A stretch of DNA of 49,828 bases from Clostridia bacterium (GTDB lineage Bacteria > Bacillota > Clostridia > Saccharofermentanales > UBA5734), in assembly GCA_009928985.1 (NCBI GenBank), contig SABL01000007.1:1-49828 (forward strand), written 5' to 3'. This document shows positions 8,623-18,521 of the stretch, one piece after another. Below the pieces are notes generated by a model. The model ran no database searches, had not been told where the DNA came from, and saw only the letters and a program-made list of their open reading frames with translations. The translations under genes were made by a program, and so were the position numbers. Position 1 is the first letter of the stretch, and every line of letters starts with the position of its first letter.

Positions 8623-9201
8623 ATGACACACGAGCAAACCAGGCTGCAAGATGATGCCTTTTTCATGCAAGCAGCCCTGAAAGAGGCGCACAAGGCTGAG
8701 CTGATCGGCGAGGTGCCGATCGGGGCTGTCATCGTGCACAAGGGCAAAATCATCGCCCGAGGCCACAACAAGCGTGAGACCTTGCAGGATGTCACCTTGC
8801 ACGCGGAAATGGTCGCGATCCGCCAGGCTTGCCGGCACCAAAAATCCTGGCGACTCGATGACTGTGATCTCTATGTCACCCTCGAACCGTGTGTCATGTG
8901 TGCCGGAGCCATCGTCCAGGCCCGCATCCGCACCGTTTATTACGGCGCCACCGATCCGAAAGCCGGTGCCGTCGGTTCGATCATCAATATATTCGACTTG
9001 AAACACAATCATCGCGTCGCCTGGCAAGGTCTGCTCTTGCAGGAAAGCTGCAGCCAGATCCTCAAGGACTTTTTCGCCCGGCGTCGGGCGGCTGATAAAG
9101 CGGCCGGCAGCAGAGCGACCCGTCGGGCCACTGCCCAGGCAGAACAGGCCACGCGGCAAGGGCTGCTCACCGATCGAACAAAGCCAGGCAACCAGCCCTA
9201 A
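8623..9201 (+). CDS. tadA: tRNA-specific adenosine deaminase TadA
   Basis: TadA deaminates adenosine 34 of tRNA-Arg(ACG) to inosine. The 192-residue product has the cytidine-deaminase-type zinc site: His60-Ala-Glu62 and PCVMC with Cys90 and Cys93. The start at 8623 follows an AAGGAG site; the open frame extends far upstream, but only the part from this ATG resembles the family. The C-terminal 35 residues, rich in Arg and Ala, are longer than usual and look unstructured. Its stop overlaps the end of the convergent mnmM gene by four bases. Confidence 0.95.
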   Translation: MTHEQTRLQDDAFFMQAALKEAHKAELIGEVPIGAVIVHKGKIIARGHNKRETLQDVTLHAEMVAIRQACRHQKSWRLDDCDLYVTLEPCVMCAGAIVQARIRTVYYGATDPKAGAVGSIINIFDLKHNHRVAWQGLLLQESCSQILKDFFARRRAADKAAGSRATRRATAQAEQATRQGLLTDRTKPGNQP

Positions 9202-9809
9202 TCCTGCAATTTCTCGCAGCAGATGAAAATCGGCGCACAGTTGGTGGCATTGGCCATTTCGATCTTTTGCACTGCAAACTGCCGGACCGGCAAAGTCCGG
9301 ATATGATCCAGCACTGCCTGATATTCTTCAAAGCCGCTGTCTCCGCCATAATACAGGCAGATCAGGACCGCGCCTCCAACAGACAGGAGCGCCAGCGCCT
9401 GGTCCAGGGCGGGCAAGGTCGTCTCGGACCTTGTCCCGATGGCGTGATTACCGCGCGGCAGATAGCCCAGATTGAATAAAACCACGCGCACGCCTGGTGG
9501 CACCCGTTCGGCCATCCGGTCGTGGCTGGCGACATGGAGCTCACAGCGCGCGAGCAAACCGGCCTTTTGCAAACGATCTGTGGTGCGTGCGATCGCTTCA
9601 GACTGGATGTCAAAACCGATCACATGTCCGTCTGGTCCGACCAGATCAGCCAGAAATTCCGTGTCACCGCCATTGCCACAGGTGGCATCGATCACCGTGT
9701 CTCCCGGCCTGACCAGAAGGCGGGCATACTCATGCGACAGCGCCAGTGCATTTTGCACCAGCGGCCGGCCTGGTTGCTTTCCATTTGATTCTGAGGCAAG
9801 GGTTGTCAT
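9198..9809 (-). CDS. mnmM: tRNA wobble-uridine methyltransferase MnmM (YtqB family)
   Basis: The 203-residue protein is a class I SAM-dependent methyltransferase. Motif I is DATCGNGGDT at residues 41-50, and the family-specific NLGYLPRGNH follows near residue 113. These features match YtqB/MnmM of Bacillus and Staphylococcus, which completes the mnm5(s2)U modification at tRNA position 34. Its ATG overlaps the stop of addA in an ATGA arrangement, so it is co-transcribed with addB-addA. The assignment is by motif only; the family was once called rRNA methylase. Confidence 0.85.
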   Translation of the reverse strand: MTTLASESNGKQPGRPLVQNALALSHEYARLLVRPGDTVIDATCGNGGDTEFLADLVGPDGHVIGFDIQSEAIARTTDRLQKAGLLARCELHVASHDRMAERVPPGVRVVLFNLGYLPRGNHAIGTRSETTLPALDQALALLSVGGAVLICLYYGGDSGFEEYQAVLDHIRTLPVRQFAVQKIEMANATNCAPIFICCEKLQD

Positions 9810-12800
9810 GCTTCAACCTCCAGAGCCGGACAGGCAAAGATCTGGCAGCTTGGCACATGGACAATGAGACGCTCCGTCACAAATAGTCCGGTTCCTGCCG
9901 AGATCGCCTGGGCATAGTAATCGAGCTGGCGTCCATAGCGTTCGCTGAGCAGCTGCCGGATCTGTTCCGGCTGGCCGGTCGCCCGGTCAGTTTTGTAATC
10001 GACCAGGATGGCCTGGCCGTTTTCCTGGAACCAACAGTCGATGATGCCCTGGACCAGGGCCCGGTCGTCGGGGGCAAAGGCCGTTTCACCCGGCCAGACA
10101 GAACCTGCAGGCACAGCCAGGGTGAACGGCATTTCACGGAACAACTGATGCCGGTCTCGCTCGGCAACCACCATCCGGCCAGCCAGGTCGGATGTGACAA
10201 AAGCAAGGATCGCGTCCAGCCAGCCCGTCAGAGCTAAAGCCTCATCGCCAGATAGAACCTGGTCTTGCTCCAGCTGCCGCAGCTGGCACTCCAGCTCAGC
10301 ACGGCTGGCCTCGCTCCGGGCCCGGGGCAGGTCCAGATAGCGCAGGAACAGGTGCAGCGCCGTACCCAGCCGGGCTCCCTGGACTGGCACCTGGCTGATC
10401 TCCGTCAGCTCAGACAGGTCATGCAGGTCCAGATTGATGCCCAGGGCAGGGTCTTGTCCCGGCAGTTCTATCATCTGCTCCTCCCCGAAAAGGGATTCTT
10501 CCTGTTCGCGGCGTTTGAGCTCACTGACTGACAGTTTGACCGGGCTTTTCGCAGCACTGGCAAACGGGTAATCCGGGCTGATCCGGTGCAAGGCCTGCCC
10601 GATCTCGGCCTCAGGGACAGGTTCCGCTGCCAGATAGGCGCCCACGGCTCGTGGCAGATCCAGAACGTCTGCAGGGTTTGCCTCGTCAGACGCCACTTCA
10701 TCTAGAGGTTCACGGTCAGATGGCAGATAGTCCTGCACAGGGAGGAACTGCACCGCCCAGACCCCTTGTGTTGGCTCGTGAAGCCGGAAAACGGGGGGCT
10801 TTTCGACCGCCTCTTCGCCCGCGAGGCGGCTCCAGTCGATGTCCGGATGCCGGGCCAGGGCCATGAGCAGCCAGTCCAGGTAGCTGCGACCGGACAAGAC
10901 GAGGTGGGCAGGCAAGACAGGCTCAGGCCAGGCCTGCGCTTTATTGAAACGGGCCAGCAAGGCTTTCTGGCTGCCCTTGGGCAGCATGGCGACGAGGACC
11001 AGGCTGTCGCGCGCCCGGGTCATGGCAACATACAGCAGGCGGAGTTCTTCGGCCAGGGTCTGAGCCTTGTGTTCGGCCAACATGGCCAGCTTGAGATGGG
11101 TGGTCCGGCGCAGATGGGCCCTGGGATCTACCCAGTCAAATCCGACACCCAGGCTTTCACTGATCATCAGGACGTCCTGCTGGTCCTTTGGTGTGATTCT
11201 CCCGGAAAGGCCCACCACAAAGACGACCGGAAATTCCAAGCCCTTGCTGCTGTGGATGGTCATCACCCGGACAGCATTCTGTTCCGATTCGGCGAGATCA
11301 TAGGGTGCCTGGCCAAGCCCCTTTTGTTCCAGGTTCTCGATGTGGCGGACCAGATCGAACAGGCCGCGGCCGCGGTTGGTTTCGAACTGGTGCACCCAGC
11401 CGATAAACGCCCGGACCTCCCGCAATCGCTCTGCACCATTTTCGTGAGCCGCCACCTGATGGAAAAACCCAGTGTCCTCCAGCAGCCACTCGAGCCATTC
11501 GCCGGTTTTGCGGAACTTTTCCCGGTCGCGCCACTGTTCCAGCTCCTGGAGAAAATGGCCTAGCCGCGCCTTGAGATCAGGATCAGGCCCGTGGGCCGAA
11601 TACCAGGCGACGGCCTCGTGGAAATGCCGGCAGGGGGCCTGGGCCCGCTGTGTTGAAACCCGGATGGCCAGCAGCTCGTGTGGCGAGAAAGCTGAGCCCA
11701 ACAGGCCGGATTTGAGGACAGCAGCCAGTGGAATATCCTGGCGCGGGTTGTCCATGGTCATCAGCAGGGCCTTGAGCAGTCGCAAGTCCGGATGATCAAA
11801 CAAGGCCCGGCCAGTATCTTCGATGACAGCAATGGACCGTTCGCGCAGAGCAGCAGCATGCAGGCGGACAACCGCCCGGGTGCGCGCCAGAATGACGATG
11901 CCGCACGGTTCGACAGCTTGCTCGGTCACCAGTTGCACGATCCGCTGGCTGACCACCCGCGCCTCGCGCTCGTACAGGCCGAGCTCTGCAGCGTCCAGCC
12001 CAGTATCCTCGCCATCTGCTGTTGGTTCGGAAAAAGGCTCATCCATGAGTGTATCACCGGGCGGCAATACCTCATCGCCTTCAGCTCCGGCAGTTTCTGT
12101 CTCAACGACCTCCCCCTGCTGCACCAGGCAGAGTTCGACCGACACCGCATCATACAATTCGTTACGGTGCGGCACGAGGCCATGGCCATCCGAATAATCA
12201 ATCTCCCCTGCCTCAGGTGACATCAGCTGGGCAAACACTTCATTGACCGCTCCGAGCACGCCAGGCACGCTGCGGAAATTGCGATTGAGTGTGATCAGGC
12301 TGCCCATACCGGCCTGCCGGTACTGTTCAAAGCGGCTGATGAAAATACCGGGACGAGCATGGCGGAAGCGGTAAATGCTTTGCTTGACGTCACCGACCAT
12401 GAACACATTGCCCTGGGCAATCGCCTGCAAGATCGCTTCCTGGATACTGCTTGTATCCTGATATTCATCGATGTAGATCTCCTGGCAGCGCTGGCGGTAA
12501 TAGTCAGAAGCCTCCGGCTGGCGCAATATTCCCAAGGCCAGATGCTCAAAATCGCCAAAATCAACCAACCGCTGCTCACGCTTGCGCTCCCGGTAGCAGT
12601 CATCGAGCTCTAGAACCAGGTCGAACAACTGTCCGATGGCGGGCAGCATGGACCTGATTTCCTGCTCAATCTGGCTTGCCGAGCGATTGAACAGGCAGAT
12701 CGTGTCAAACAGGAAGTGCTGGCGATAGGTTTCCGTCCGGCATTGTCCGGTCAGGCAGTGGATTGCTTCAGCCAGATTTTGGCGCAGGAGCTCGAGAATC

Positions 12801-13765
12801 CTGGCCTTGCCGGGGTCCTTGCCCCCCGCGCGAGGCAGATCGAGGTCGTCAAGGCCCCGGGCCAGTTCAACCAGTTCATCCCAGTCCGGCTGTGGCTTTG
12901 CAAGCTTGTCCGCAATCTGGCAAAGGCACGCATCAATCCGCCGGAACTGGTCATGGTAAACCTGGTTGCGGACCGGGTCCTTGATCAGGGTCACGCCACC
13001 GGCGAGGAGATCGCGCAATTCCGGCAAAGCCTGGACCGCCTGGCCCAGGAGCACGCGCACCTGTGCCATCAAGACGGCGGCGTGGCGGCTGGCCGAAAAA
13101 TCCCGGGCTGCCTCAGCCAGTTCATCGGAGTACCGCGCCACTTCAGCCCGATAATCCGGCAGGCTGCGCAAATACTGGTAGAGGCGGATGACCTGCTGGC
13201 GCAGTGGATCGTCACTGCGGCTGGTGCTGTAGCTGTCGACGAGATGGTAGAACGCCTCAAGCCAGTCAGGTGCTTCACCTTCCGGCGCAAGATCGATGGC
13301 CTCATAGCGCCGGGTCAGGACATCATCGAGGGTTTCCTTGAGCAGCAAGTCTGCCACCTGCGGATCCGAGACCGAAAAGCCAGGCTCCACCTGGAGCTGG
13401 CCCGCTTCATTGACCGCGAGATGGCTGAAATTGCGGATCACCGTCAGACAGAAGGCATGGATCGTCGAAATGGCAGCACTGGGCAGGAGTGTTTGCTGGC
13501 GGCCCAGGTAACGTCTCTTGACAAGGTCTGTCTGGGAGGCTCGAGCCTCTTCCAGCTTGGCAGCGATTTTCTCTTTCATCTGGCGCGCTGCTGCTTCCGT
13601 AAAGGTCATGACCAGCACGGACAAGATATCCAGCTCACCCCGGACAATCCTCTGGACAATCCGTTCGGTCATGACGGCAGTCTTGCCCGAGCCGGCAGCT
13701 GCCGATACCAGCAGATCGGACACTGGAGCCTGGACAACCGCTCGTTGCTCTTCAGTCAGCTGCAT
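9806..13765 (-). CDS. addA: ATP-dependent helicase/nuclease subunit A (AddA)
   Basis: AddA is the helicase-nuclease of the AddAB enzyme that resects double-strand breaks for RecA loading. The 1319-residue product has Walker A AAAGSGKT at residues 22-29, UvrD-type motifs (VGDVKQSIYRFR, LNRNFRS, TIHSSKGLEFPVVF, LLYVAMTRARD) and a C-terminal RecB-family nuclease with DYK at residues 1256-1258 followed by the QLDYYA helix. The ATG at 13765, preceded by GGAGGTGGAC, is chosen over a start 264 bases upstream because the extra part is a shadow of addB. It overlaps the end of addB by 14 bases. Length is normal for the family. Confidence 0.96.
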   Translation of the reverse strand: MQLTEEQRAVVQAPVSDLLVSAAAGSGKTAVMTERIVQRIVRGELDILSVLVMTFTEAAARQMKEKIAAKLEEARASQTDLVKRRYLGRQQTLLPSAAISTIHAFCLTVIRNFSHLAVNEAGQLQVEPGFSVSDPQVADLLLKETLDDVLTRRYEAIDLAPEGEAPDWLEAFYHLVDSYSTSRSDDPLRQQVIRLYQYLRSLPDYRAEVARYSDELAEAARDFSASRHAAVLMAQVRVLLGQAVQALPELRDLLAGGVTLIKDPVRNQVYHDQFRRIDACLCQIADKLAKPQPDWDELVELARGLDDLDLPRAGGKDPGKARILELLRQNLAEAIHCLTGQCRTETYRQHFLFDTICLFNRSASQIEQEIRSMLPAIGQLFDLVLELDDCYRERKREQRLVDFGDFEHLALGILRQPEASDYYRQRCQEIYIDEYQDTSSIQEAILQAIAQGNVFMVGDVKQSIYRFRHARPGIFISRFEQYRQAGMGSLITLNRNFRSVPGVLGAVNEVFAQLMSPEAGEIDYSDGHGLVPHRNELYDAVSVELCLVQQGEVVETETAGAEGDEVLPPGDTLMDEPFSEPTADGEDTGLDAAELGLYEREARVVSQRIVQLVTEQAVEPCGIVILARTRAVVRLHAAALRERSIAVIEDTGRALFDHPDLRLLKALLMTMDNPRQDIPLAAVLKSGLLGSAFSPHELLAIRVSTQRAQAPCRHFHEAVAWYSAHGPDPDLKARLGHFLQELEQWRDREKFRKTGEWLEWLLEDTGFFHQVAAHENGAERLREVRAFIGWVHQFETNRGRGLFDLVRHIENLEQKGLGQAPYDLAESEQNAVRVMTIHSSKGLEFPVVFVVGLSGRITPKDQQDVLMISESLGVGFDWVDPRAHLRRTTHLKLAMLAEHKAQTLAEELRLLYVAMTRARDSLVLVAMLPKGSQKALLARFNKAQAWPEPVLPAHLVLSGRSYLDWLLMALARHPDIDWSRLAGEEAVEKPPVFRLHEPTQGVWAVQFLPVQDYLPSDREPLDEVASDEANPADVLDLPRAVGAYLAAEPVPEAEIGQALHRISPDYPFASAAKSPVKLSVSELKRREQEESLFGEEQMIELPGQDPALGINLDLHDLSELTEISQVPVQGARLGTALHLFLRYLDLPRARSEASRAELECQLRQLEQDQVLSGDEALALTGWLDAILAFVTSDLAGRMVVAERDRHQLFREMPFTLAVPAGSVWPGETAFAPDDRALVQGIIDCWFQENGQAILVDYKTDRATGQPEQIRQLLSERYGRQLDYYAQAISAGTGLFVTERLIVHVPSCQIFACPALEVEA

Positions 13766-16700
13766 GTCCACCTCCACCGCCACCCGGGTACTGTTGTTCG
13801 AGACGAGCCATGAAATCTTCTTTGCCGCCCAGCCTGGGCTGATCTTTCGTCTTGGCGTGGCCCAGAGGTGCAAAACGCTGGCAAGGATCTTTTTTCTGGT
13901 CAAAGCCGCAGACACTCTGGAACGCGCACCAGGTGCACGGCAGGTCTGTTTTGGGGAGCTGGCTCGGCCGGGCTGAAAATTCGCCCCGGACAATACCGGT
14001 TGCCCAGTGCCGGATCTTTTCCTGCACATGGGCCTGGAGGCGGACGAGCTGGTCTACAGGCAGGCCCAGGCTTTGCAAGGCAAAACGCCGGTCCAGTTCA
14101 CGGATGACGTCACCTGGGTCCAGCTGTTCTTCAGGCGACTGGCGCAGGATCGGCTGGTCAAACCGGAAATAACATGCATCCGCTGCCAGCTGGTCCGGAT
14201 GGCTCTTCTGGAAAGCGGCCAGATAGGCCGGCAATTGCAAATGCAGACCGTGATACAGAGCATCGTACTGGACTTTCTGTCTGCCTGATTTGTAGTCGAT
14301 GATGCGAAACTGGCGCTGCCCGTCGCTCACCTGCCAGTCGACACGGTCGACTTTGCCATTGAGCTGGACGGACCAGCCATTCATGAGCGCCAAGCTGAGC
14401 GCATTGCCCCGGCCAGGTTCAAAGACCCACTCAAACAGGGCCGGGTTGAAATTCTCGGTGAGCAGTTGGCGCAGCAGGGCAGCCAGCGATGTGCGTGCGA
14501 CACCCTCCAGGCGCCGGCCCGCCGAAGCCCGCAGTCCAGGTGCGAAAAAGAGTCCCACCCGCTTGTCGCCGCGCAAATCAGCCAGGATCCGGGCCAGAAC
14601 ATCATCCAGCCCGCCAGCCAGCCAAGTTTCGATCCGATTTTTCCTGGCCATGTCATCCGGCAGGGTTATCAGCTCTTGTTGCAGCAAGCCAAGGCTTCTT
14701 TCCGCCAAGGTGTGCAGGAAAGTCCCACTGTCTGTCGCCTGGGGTTCATAGATGTCTCGTTCACGCAGCAAAATCCCATGCGCTGCCAGATGGGAAAAGG
14801 GGCAAGCGGCATATTTTTCCAGCTGGGAGACACTCAATTGCAATGCGGCGCCAAAACGCGCCTCAACCAGCTGCGGTTCGATCTGGAGCTGGCGCGCATC
14901 CGGCTGGCTCAAGCGGGCCAATGCCAGATCCAGTGGATACCCCAGCCGCTGCAGCGCCAGAGCCAGGGGACGATACGGGGCCAGAGAGCAGGGCCATGTG
15001 GCCAGTGACTGGTGCACCAGCTGGATCAAAGCATTCTGTGCTCTCTCTGGTGCACGGAGTCGGACATCCGCCGCGTCCATCTGGTCAGACAGCAGGACGG
15101 GGGTCTGGTCGTGCCACTCGCGCAGTCGCTGGACATAGGGCGTCGGATCCTTGGCCGGGGCCAAAACGACCAAATGGTCCGTTGGCAGGGTCAACAGGCC
15201 AAAAATCAAAGCCGCATCGGCGAAGACCTGGTCACGGGCATTGCTGGGCAGAACTTGCCCCAGCAGATTGGACAAGTTCTGCCGGTCGCTGTCCTTGAGC
15301 AGACCTTCCGGGGGTGCCCCGGGGGGGAAGACGCTGGCACTGGCATTGTACAGGAACAAGATCCGGCCACTGCGCTGGCGAGCATGGGCCAGATTGCCGA
15401 CAGCGACCTGATCGAGCGCCGTCGGCAGGACACCGCTGTCAGCATTGTCCAAGCCTGCAGCGAGCAGATCCCGGAATGTCCGCAGATCCATGGGCGCCTG
15501 GCCGGCAAAGCGGACCAGCTGGGCAAGGACATCGACCAGAGCGTTCCAGGATTTGGCAATCGCAAGGGCGCCTTCACTGTCGCTTTCCTGGTGCAAGCGC
15601 GAGACCAGCTGGGAGGTGCGTTGTTTCAGGCCTGTAGCCTCGAGATAGCCGGCCAGGGCTGTCACCCGCTGCAGCCCGGTCTCGGCGGTTTTCATCTGGG
15701 CCGCCAAATCCCGGACCGGTTTAAGGATCGTCTGGCGGAAAACATCAACGACTTGAGGTTCCTCGGCCTGGGGATCTTGCAGTCGCTCGAGGTGGAACAA
15801 GCCGCGGGACAGGACATGGTTTTCGAACTCGTCCACCTGGTCCTGGTCCTCGATCAGAAGTCCTGCGCGCAATGCACGCATGACTGGGAGCCGGCCAAAA
15901 CCCTGCCCAGTCAGATCGAGCACGGCCAGGATGGTGCGCATCAGAGCCGTTCCGGCCAGCGACCGGACCTGGTCCAGGAACAAGGGGATTTTAAAGGTGT
16001 GGAACGCAGCCTTGAGGCGAGGCAGATCCTGCGCCGGATCACAGACCGCAACAACCAGGTCGCGGTAGCGGTAGCCTTCTTCCTGAACCAGCCGGCGGAT
16101 TTCTCCAGCCAGCCAGGTGACCTGGTCATCTGGCTGCGGGGCGAGGACCATTTTGAGAAAAGCTTGCCCCCCTTGGTCCGGGGCAGTGACAAAAATGCCT
16201 GCTTTCGCTTGCTGCTCTGTCGAATCAGGCGAAGCCAGCGAGCCAGTGGATCCAGAAGGCAATGTCCACTCATCAGGCGCTCCCAGAAGACGGGCCAGAC
16301 TTGAGACATCCGGACTCCAGTCTGGCTGGACTCGGACCGGACGCACGGTCCGGTAACGTTGCTGCAGCTGGTAAGCGGTGCGCCGGCCGGGCAGGAACAG
16401 ATCCGGGCCCTGCTCCACCGCCAGTTCGTCCCCAGGGATGCAATCACTGAGCACTGTGACGGTGACCTGTTCACATTGGCGGGCCAGCTGATCCAGGACA
16501 GTTGATTCCTGTGGCGTGAAATTCCTCAGCTCACCAAAGCCAGCGACCCAGACCGACGTGCGGCCCAGCCAGCCAAGCCGGGTCCGTGCCAATCCCTGAG
16601 CCTGGGAGAGCAGCATTGCGAGACGGTCCAGCTCGGTTTCCGGATCATGGAATCCCATGTCCCGGACAGTCTGGCCATAACGATCCAATAGCAAGGCCAG

Positions 16701-17171
16701 GTCCCTGACCTTCCCTTGCAAGTTCTTGTCCTCGATCTGCTCAACCAGAGCGGACAATGCATCGGCGTCAATCTGGTACCGGCGCAGATCCCCCAGGACC
16801 GCCATGATCTGGCGGATAAACCCTGGTTTGTCAGCCAGCCGGGCATAGGAACGAAGTTCGGTGCGGGCTTCGGCCAGCAAACGGTAAAGCAGCATGGCCT
16901 GGCCGGTCTTGTCCAGCATCGGGCCGGCCATCTGGCCAGCCTCGCCTTTCAAGCGGGCTGACAAGCGCCGGAAACTCAAAACCTCGGCCATGAGAAGACT
17001 GGCGGAGCCAGACTGCTGGAGGTAGGCTTGTTCAAAATCCAGCTTGGCCTGCTCCGGGACCAGGATGATCGCCCGTTTATCCGGCCACTGTCCGGTGTGG
17101 GCAAACACCTCGCGCAGGCACTGGGCCCTGAGCGCACTCGACTGGATGCCGTAGAGCAGGCGTACGGTCAT
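13752..17171 (-). CDS. addB: ATP-dependent helicase/nuclease subunit B (AddB/RexB type)
   Basis: AddB pairs with AddA; it carries a second nuclease site and an inactive helicase fold that reads Chi. In this 1139-residue protein the nuclease motif IIDYKSG and the following HLQLPAYL helix are intact, as are the four iron-sulfur cysteines: Cys790, then Cys1079, Cys1082 and Cys1088 (CTWC...C). The N-terminus, where many AddB proteins have a Walker A GxxGSGKT, reads YGIQSSALR, so the nucleotide-binding lysine is missing, as in RexB proteins. Its ATG overlaps the stop of the thioesterase gene by four bases. The C-terminus ends in a six-glycine run. Confidence 0.93.
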   Translation of the reverse strand: MTVRLLYGIQSSALRAQCLREVFAHTGQWPDKRAIILVPEQAKLDFEQAYLQQSGSASLLMAEVLSFRRLSARLKGEAGQMAGPMLDKTGQAMLLYRLLAEARTELRSYARLADKPGFIRQIMAVLGDLRRYQIDADALSALVEQIEDKNLQGKVRDLALLLDRYGQTVRDMGFHDPETELDRLAMLLSQAQGLARTRLGWLGRTSVWVAGFGELRNFTPQESTVLDQLARQCEQVTVTVLSDCIPGDELAVEQGPDLFLPGRRTAYQLQQRYRTVRPVRVQPDWSPDVSSLARLLGAPDEWTLPSGSTGSLASPDSTEQQAKAGIFVTAPDQGGQAFLKMVLAPQPDDQVTWLAGEIRRLVQEEGYRYRDLVVAVCDPAQDLPRLKAAFHTFKIPLFLDQVRSLAGTALMRTILAVLDLTGQGFGRLPVMRALRAGLLIEDQDQVDEFENHVLSRGLFHLERLQDPQAEEPQVVDVFRQTILKPVRDLAAQMKTAETGLQRVTALAGYLEATGLKQRTSQLVSRLHQESDSEGALAIAKSWNALVDVLAQLVRFAGQAPMDLRTFRDLLAAGLDNADSGVLPTALDQVAVGNLAHARQRSGRILFLYNASASVFPPGAPPEGLLKDSDRQNLSNLLGQVLPSNARDQVFADAALIFGLLTLPTDHLVVLAPAKDPTPYVQRLREWHDQTPVLLSDQMDAADVRLRAPERAQNALIQLVHQSLATWPCSLAPYRPLALALQRLGYPLDLALARLSQPDARQLQIEPQLVEARFGAALQLSVSQLEKYAACPFSHLAAHGILLRERDIYEPQATDSGTFLHTLAERSLGLLQQELITLPDDMARKNRIETWLAGGLDDVLARILADLRGDKRVGLFFAPGLRASAGRRLEGVARTSLAALLRQLLTENFNPALFEWVFEPGRGNALSLALMNGWSVQLNGKVDRVDWQVSDGQRQFRIIDYKSGRQKVQYDALYHGLHLQLPAYLAAFQKSHPDQLAADACYFRFDQPILRQSPEEQLDPGDVIRELDRRFALQSLGLPVDQLVRLQAHVQEKIRHWATGIVRGEFSARPSQLPKTDLPCTWCAFQSVCGFDQKKDPCQRFAPLGHAKTKDQPRLGGKEDFMARLEQQYPGGGGGGHAAD

Positions 17172-17626
17172 GAATCTGTCTGGCTCTCGCTGTCGCGCTG
17201 CAGGCAGTCACTGAGGACCTGGTGCACATGCGGCAGACTTCGTTTCGGGGCCACCGGGCGGCCATCATGCAGGAAAGCATGGTGGGACTGACCCCGGCAC
17301 AGCAACTGGCCATCCCGCATGACCTGGTAGGCAATGGTCAGTCGGACTCCATTATAAGCCGCAACCCAGGCCCGGACCTCGATCGTGTCATCGTAGCGGG
17401 CACTTTGCAGGTAGTCGCACTGGATGCCAATCACAGGGCTCATCGTCCCACTCTGTTCCAAGTCACGGTAAGGCAAACCGACCGCTCTCAGATAGTCGGT
17501 CCGGGCAACCTCAAACCAGCGGATGTAATTGGAGTGGTGGACAATCCCCATGGCATCCGTCTCATAGTAGCGGACCTGGAGGGTCACCGTGTGTCCGGAC
17601 ATTCGGGAGTCATCATGTTTTTCCAT
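17168..17626 (-). CDS. Acyl-CoA thioesterase, 4HBT hotdog family
   Basis: The 152-residue product has a single hotdog domain. The N-terminal motif RYYETDAMGIVHHSNY at residues 19-34 carries the catalytic aspartate (Asp24) and His31 of 4-hydroxybenzoyl-CoA-type thioesterases (YbgC/FadM group). The start is set at 17626, with GAGG 9 bases upstream; the longer frame has 28 unsupported residues. The ATGA overlap with addB makes it the first gene of the addB-addA-mnmM transcript, an association with no obvious functional reason. The acyl substrate is unknown. Confidence 0.88.
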   Translation of the reverse strand: MEKHDDSRMSGHTVTLQVRYYETDAMGIVHHSNYIRWFEVARTDYLRAVGLPYRDLEQSGTMSPVIGIQCDYLQSARYDDTIEVRAWVAAYNGVRLTIAYQVMRDGQLLCRGQSHHAFLHDGRPVAPKRSLPHVHQVLSDCLQRDSESQTDS

Positions 17627-17660
17627 CGCTGTGCCTCTTTTGTGTGACTGGAATTCTACA

Positions 17661-17689
17661 ATTTTAACAATATCTGTGGTATCCTGCAA
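17661..17689 (-). promoter_or_regulatory. Candidate promoter of the thioesterase-addBA operon
   Basis: On the minus strand TTGCAG and TAAAAT are separated by 17 bases. The -35 is a weak match; the position 35 bases before the start codon is right. Confidence 0.4.
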
Positions 17690-17734
17690 ACGAAGGAACC
17701 TTGATAACAAGGTCTTTTACCGGAGGTTTACACG

Positions 17735-18505
17735 TTGAACACTAACCATTCGCCATCTGATAAACAGACCGGAATTCCTGCCAGCCCAGCTCCTGTGGCA
17801 GCGACTGCCGAGATTGAGGAGAGCCGTTATCCGATCCGCCGTGGTTTGATCGGCAATCTCGGCTTTTACGGAGGCCTGTTCATCACCCGCCTGATCGTGC
17901 GCCTGAGGGCCAGAGGCACCGAGAACATCCCCTCCCAGATCCCTTACGTCATCGCAGCCAATCACCAGACCTATGTCGACGGGATGCTGATCAGCGCTTT
18001 CCTGCCCAAGGCCCATTTCAAAAACCTGGCCAGCCTGACCGCCAAGGACCTCGAGGACCAGCACGGCCTGTTCGGCAAACTGATCGTCCGGGTCGGCCGC
18101 GGCATTGCCGTCGACCGCTTTGGCAACCCCATCCGCGGCCTGATCATTGCCAAGAAAAAAGTCGAAGAGGGCAACATTTTGCTCGTGCATCCGGAAGGCA
18201 CCCGCTCCCCCACGGGTGAGCTCGGTGAAATGAAAGACGGCGCCGCCTACATCGCAATCAAAAGCAAAGTCCCCCTGCTGCCTGTCTTCATCGAGGGTGG
18301 TTATGAGGTTTTCAGCCGCCACATGAAATGGCCCAACCCGATCGACCGCAAGACGGGCAAGCGCCGGGAAGTGACCGTCGTCTTTGGCAAACCACTAGAT
18401 CCCAGGGAGTTCAAAAATGCCAAGGAAATGACCCAGGCGCTGGTTTCATGGATGGAAGCACAAGCCATGGCCTACCGCCGCATGCGTGGCCTGGCTGCAA
18501 CTTGA
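17735..18505 (+). CDS. 1-acyl-sn-glycerol-3-phosphate acyltransferase (PlsC family)
   Basis: The 256-residue protein has the PlsC acyltransferase motifs: NHQTYVD with His77 and Asp82 (HX4D), VDRFG in block II, and PEGTRS with Glu154 in block III. It would transfer an acyl group to lysophosphatidate at the membrane face. Translation starts at a TTG at 17735, with GGAGG 8 bases upstream. A 30-residue N-terminal extension rich in Pro and Ala precedes the domain. It faces a lipid kinase and an acyl carrier protein on the other strand, so the neighbourhood concerns lipid synthesis. Confidence 0.9.
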   Translation: MNTNHSPSDKQTGIPASPAPVAATAEIEESRYPIRRGLIGNLGFYGGLFITRLIVRLRARGTENIPSQIPYVIAANHQTYVDGMLISAFLPKAHFKNLASLTAKDLEDQHGLFGKLIVRVGRGIAVDRFGNPIRGLIIAKKKVEEGNILLVHPEGTRSPTGELGEMKDGAAYIAIKSKVPLLPVFIEGGYEVFSRHMKWPNPIDRKTGKRREVTVVFGKPLDPREFKNAKEMTQALVSWMEAQAMAYRRMRGLAAT

Positions 18506-18521
18506 AGCCTGCGTCCAGAGC

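Noticed and set aside
12716-13813. Long plus-strand open frame antisense to addA
   Set aside because: It is the shadow of a well supported AddA frame in GC-rich DNA and has no ribosome site or recognisable motif.
15012-16304. 430-codon plus-strand open frame antisense to addB
   Set aside because: AddB motifs are intact on the other strand; composition (Gln, Arg, Gly rich) is typical of a shadow.
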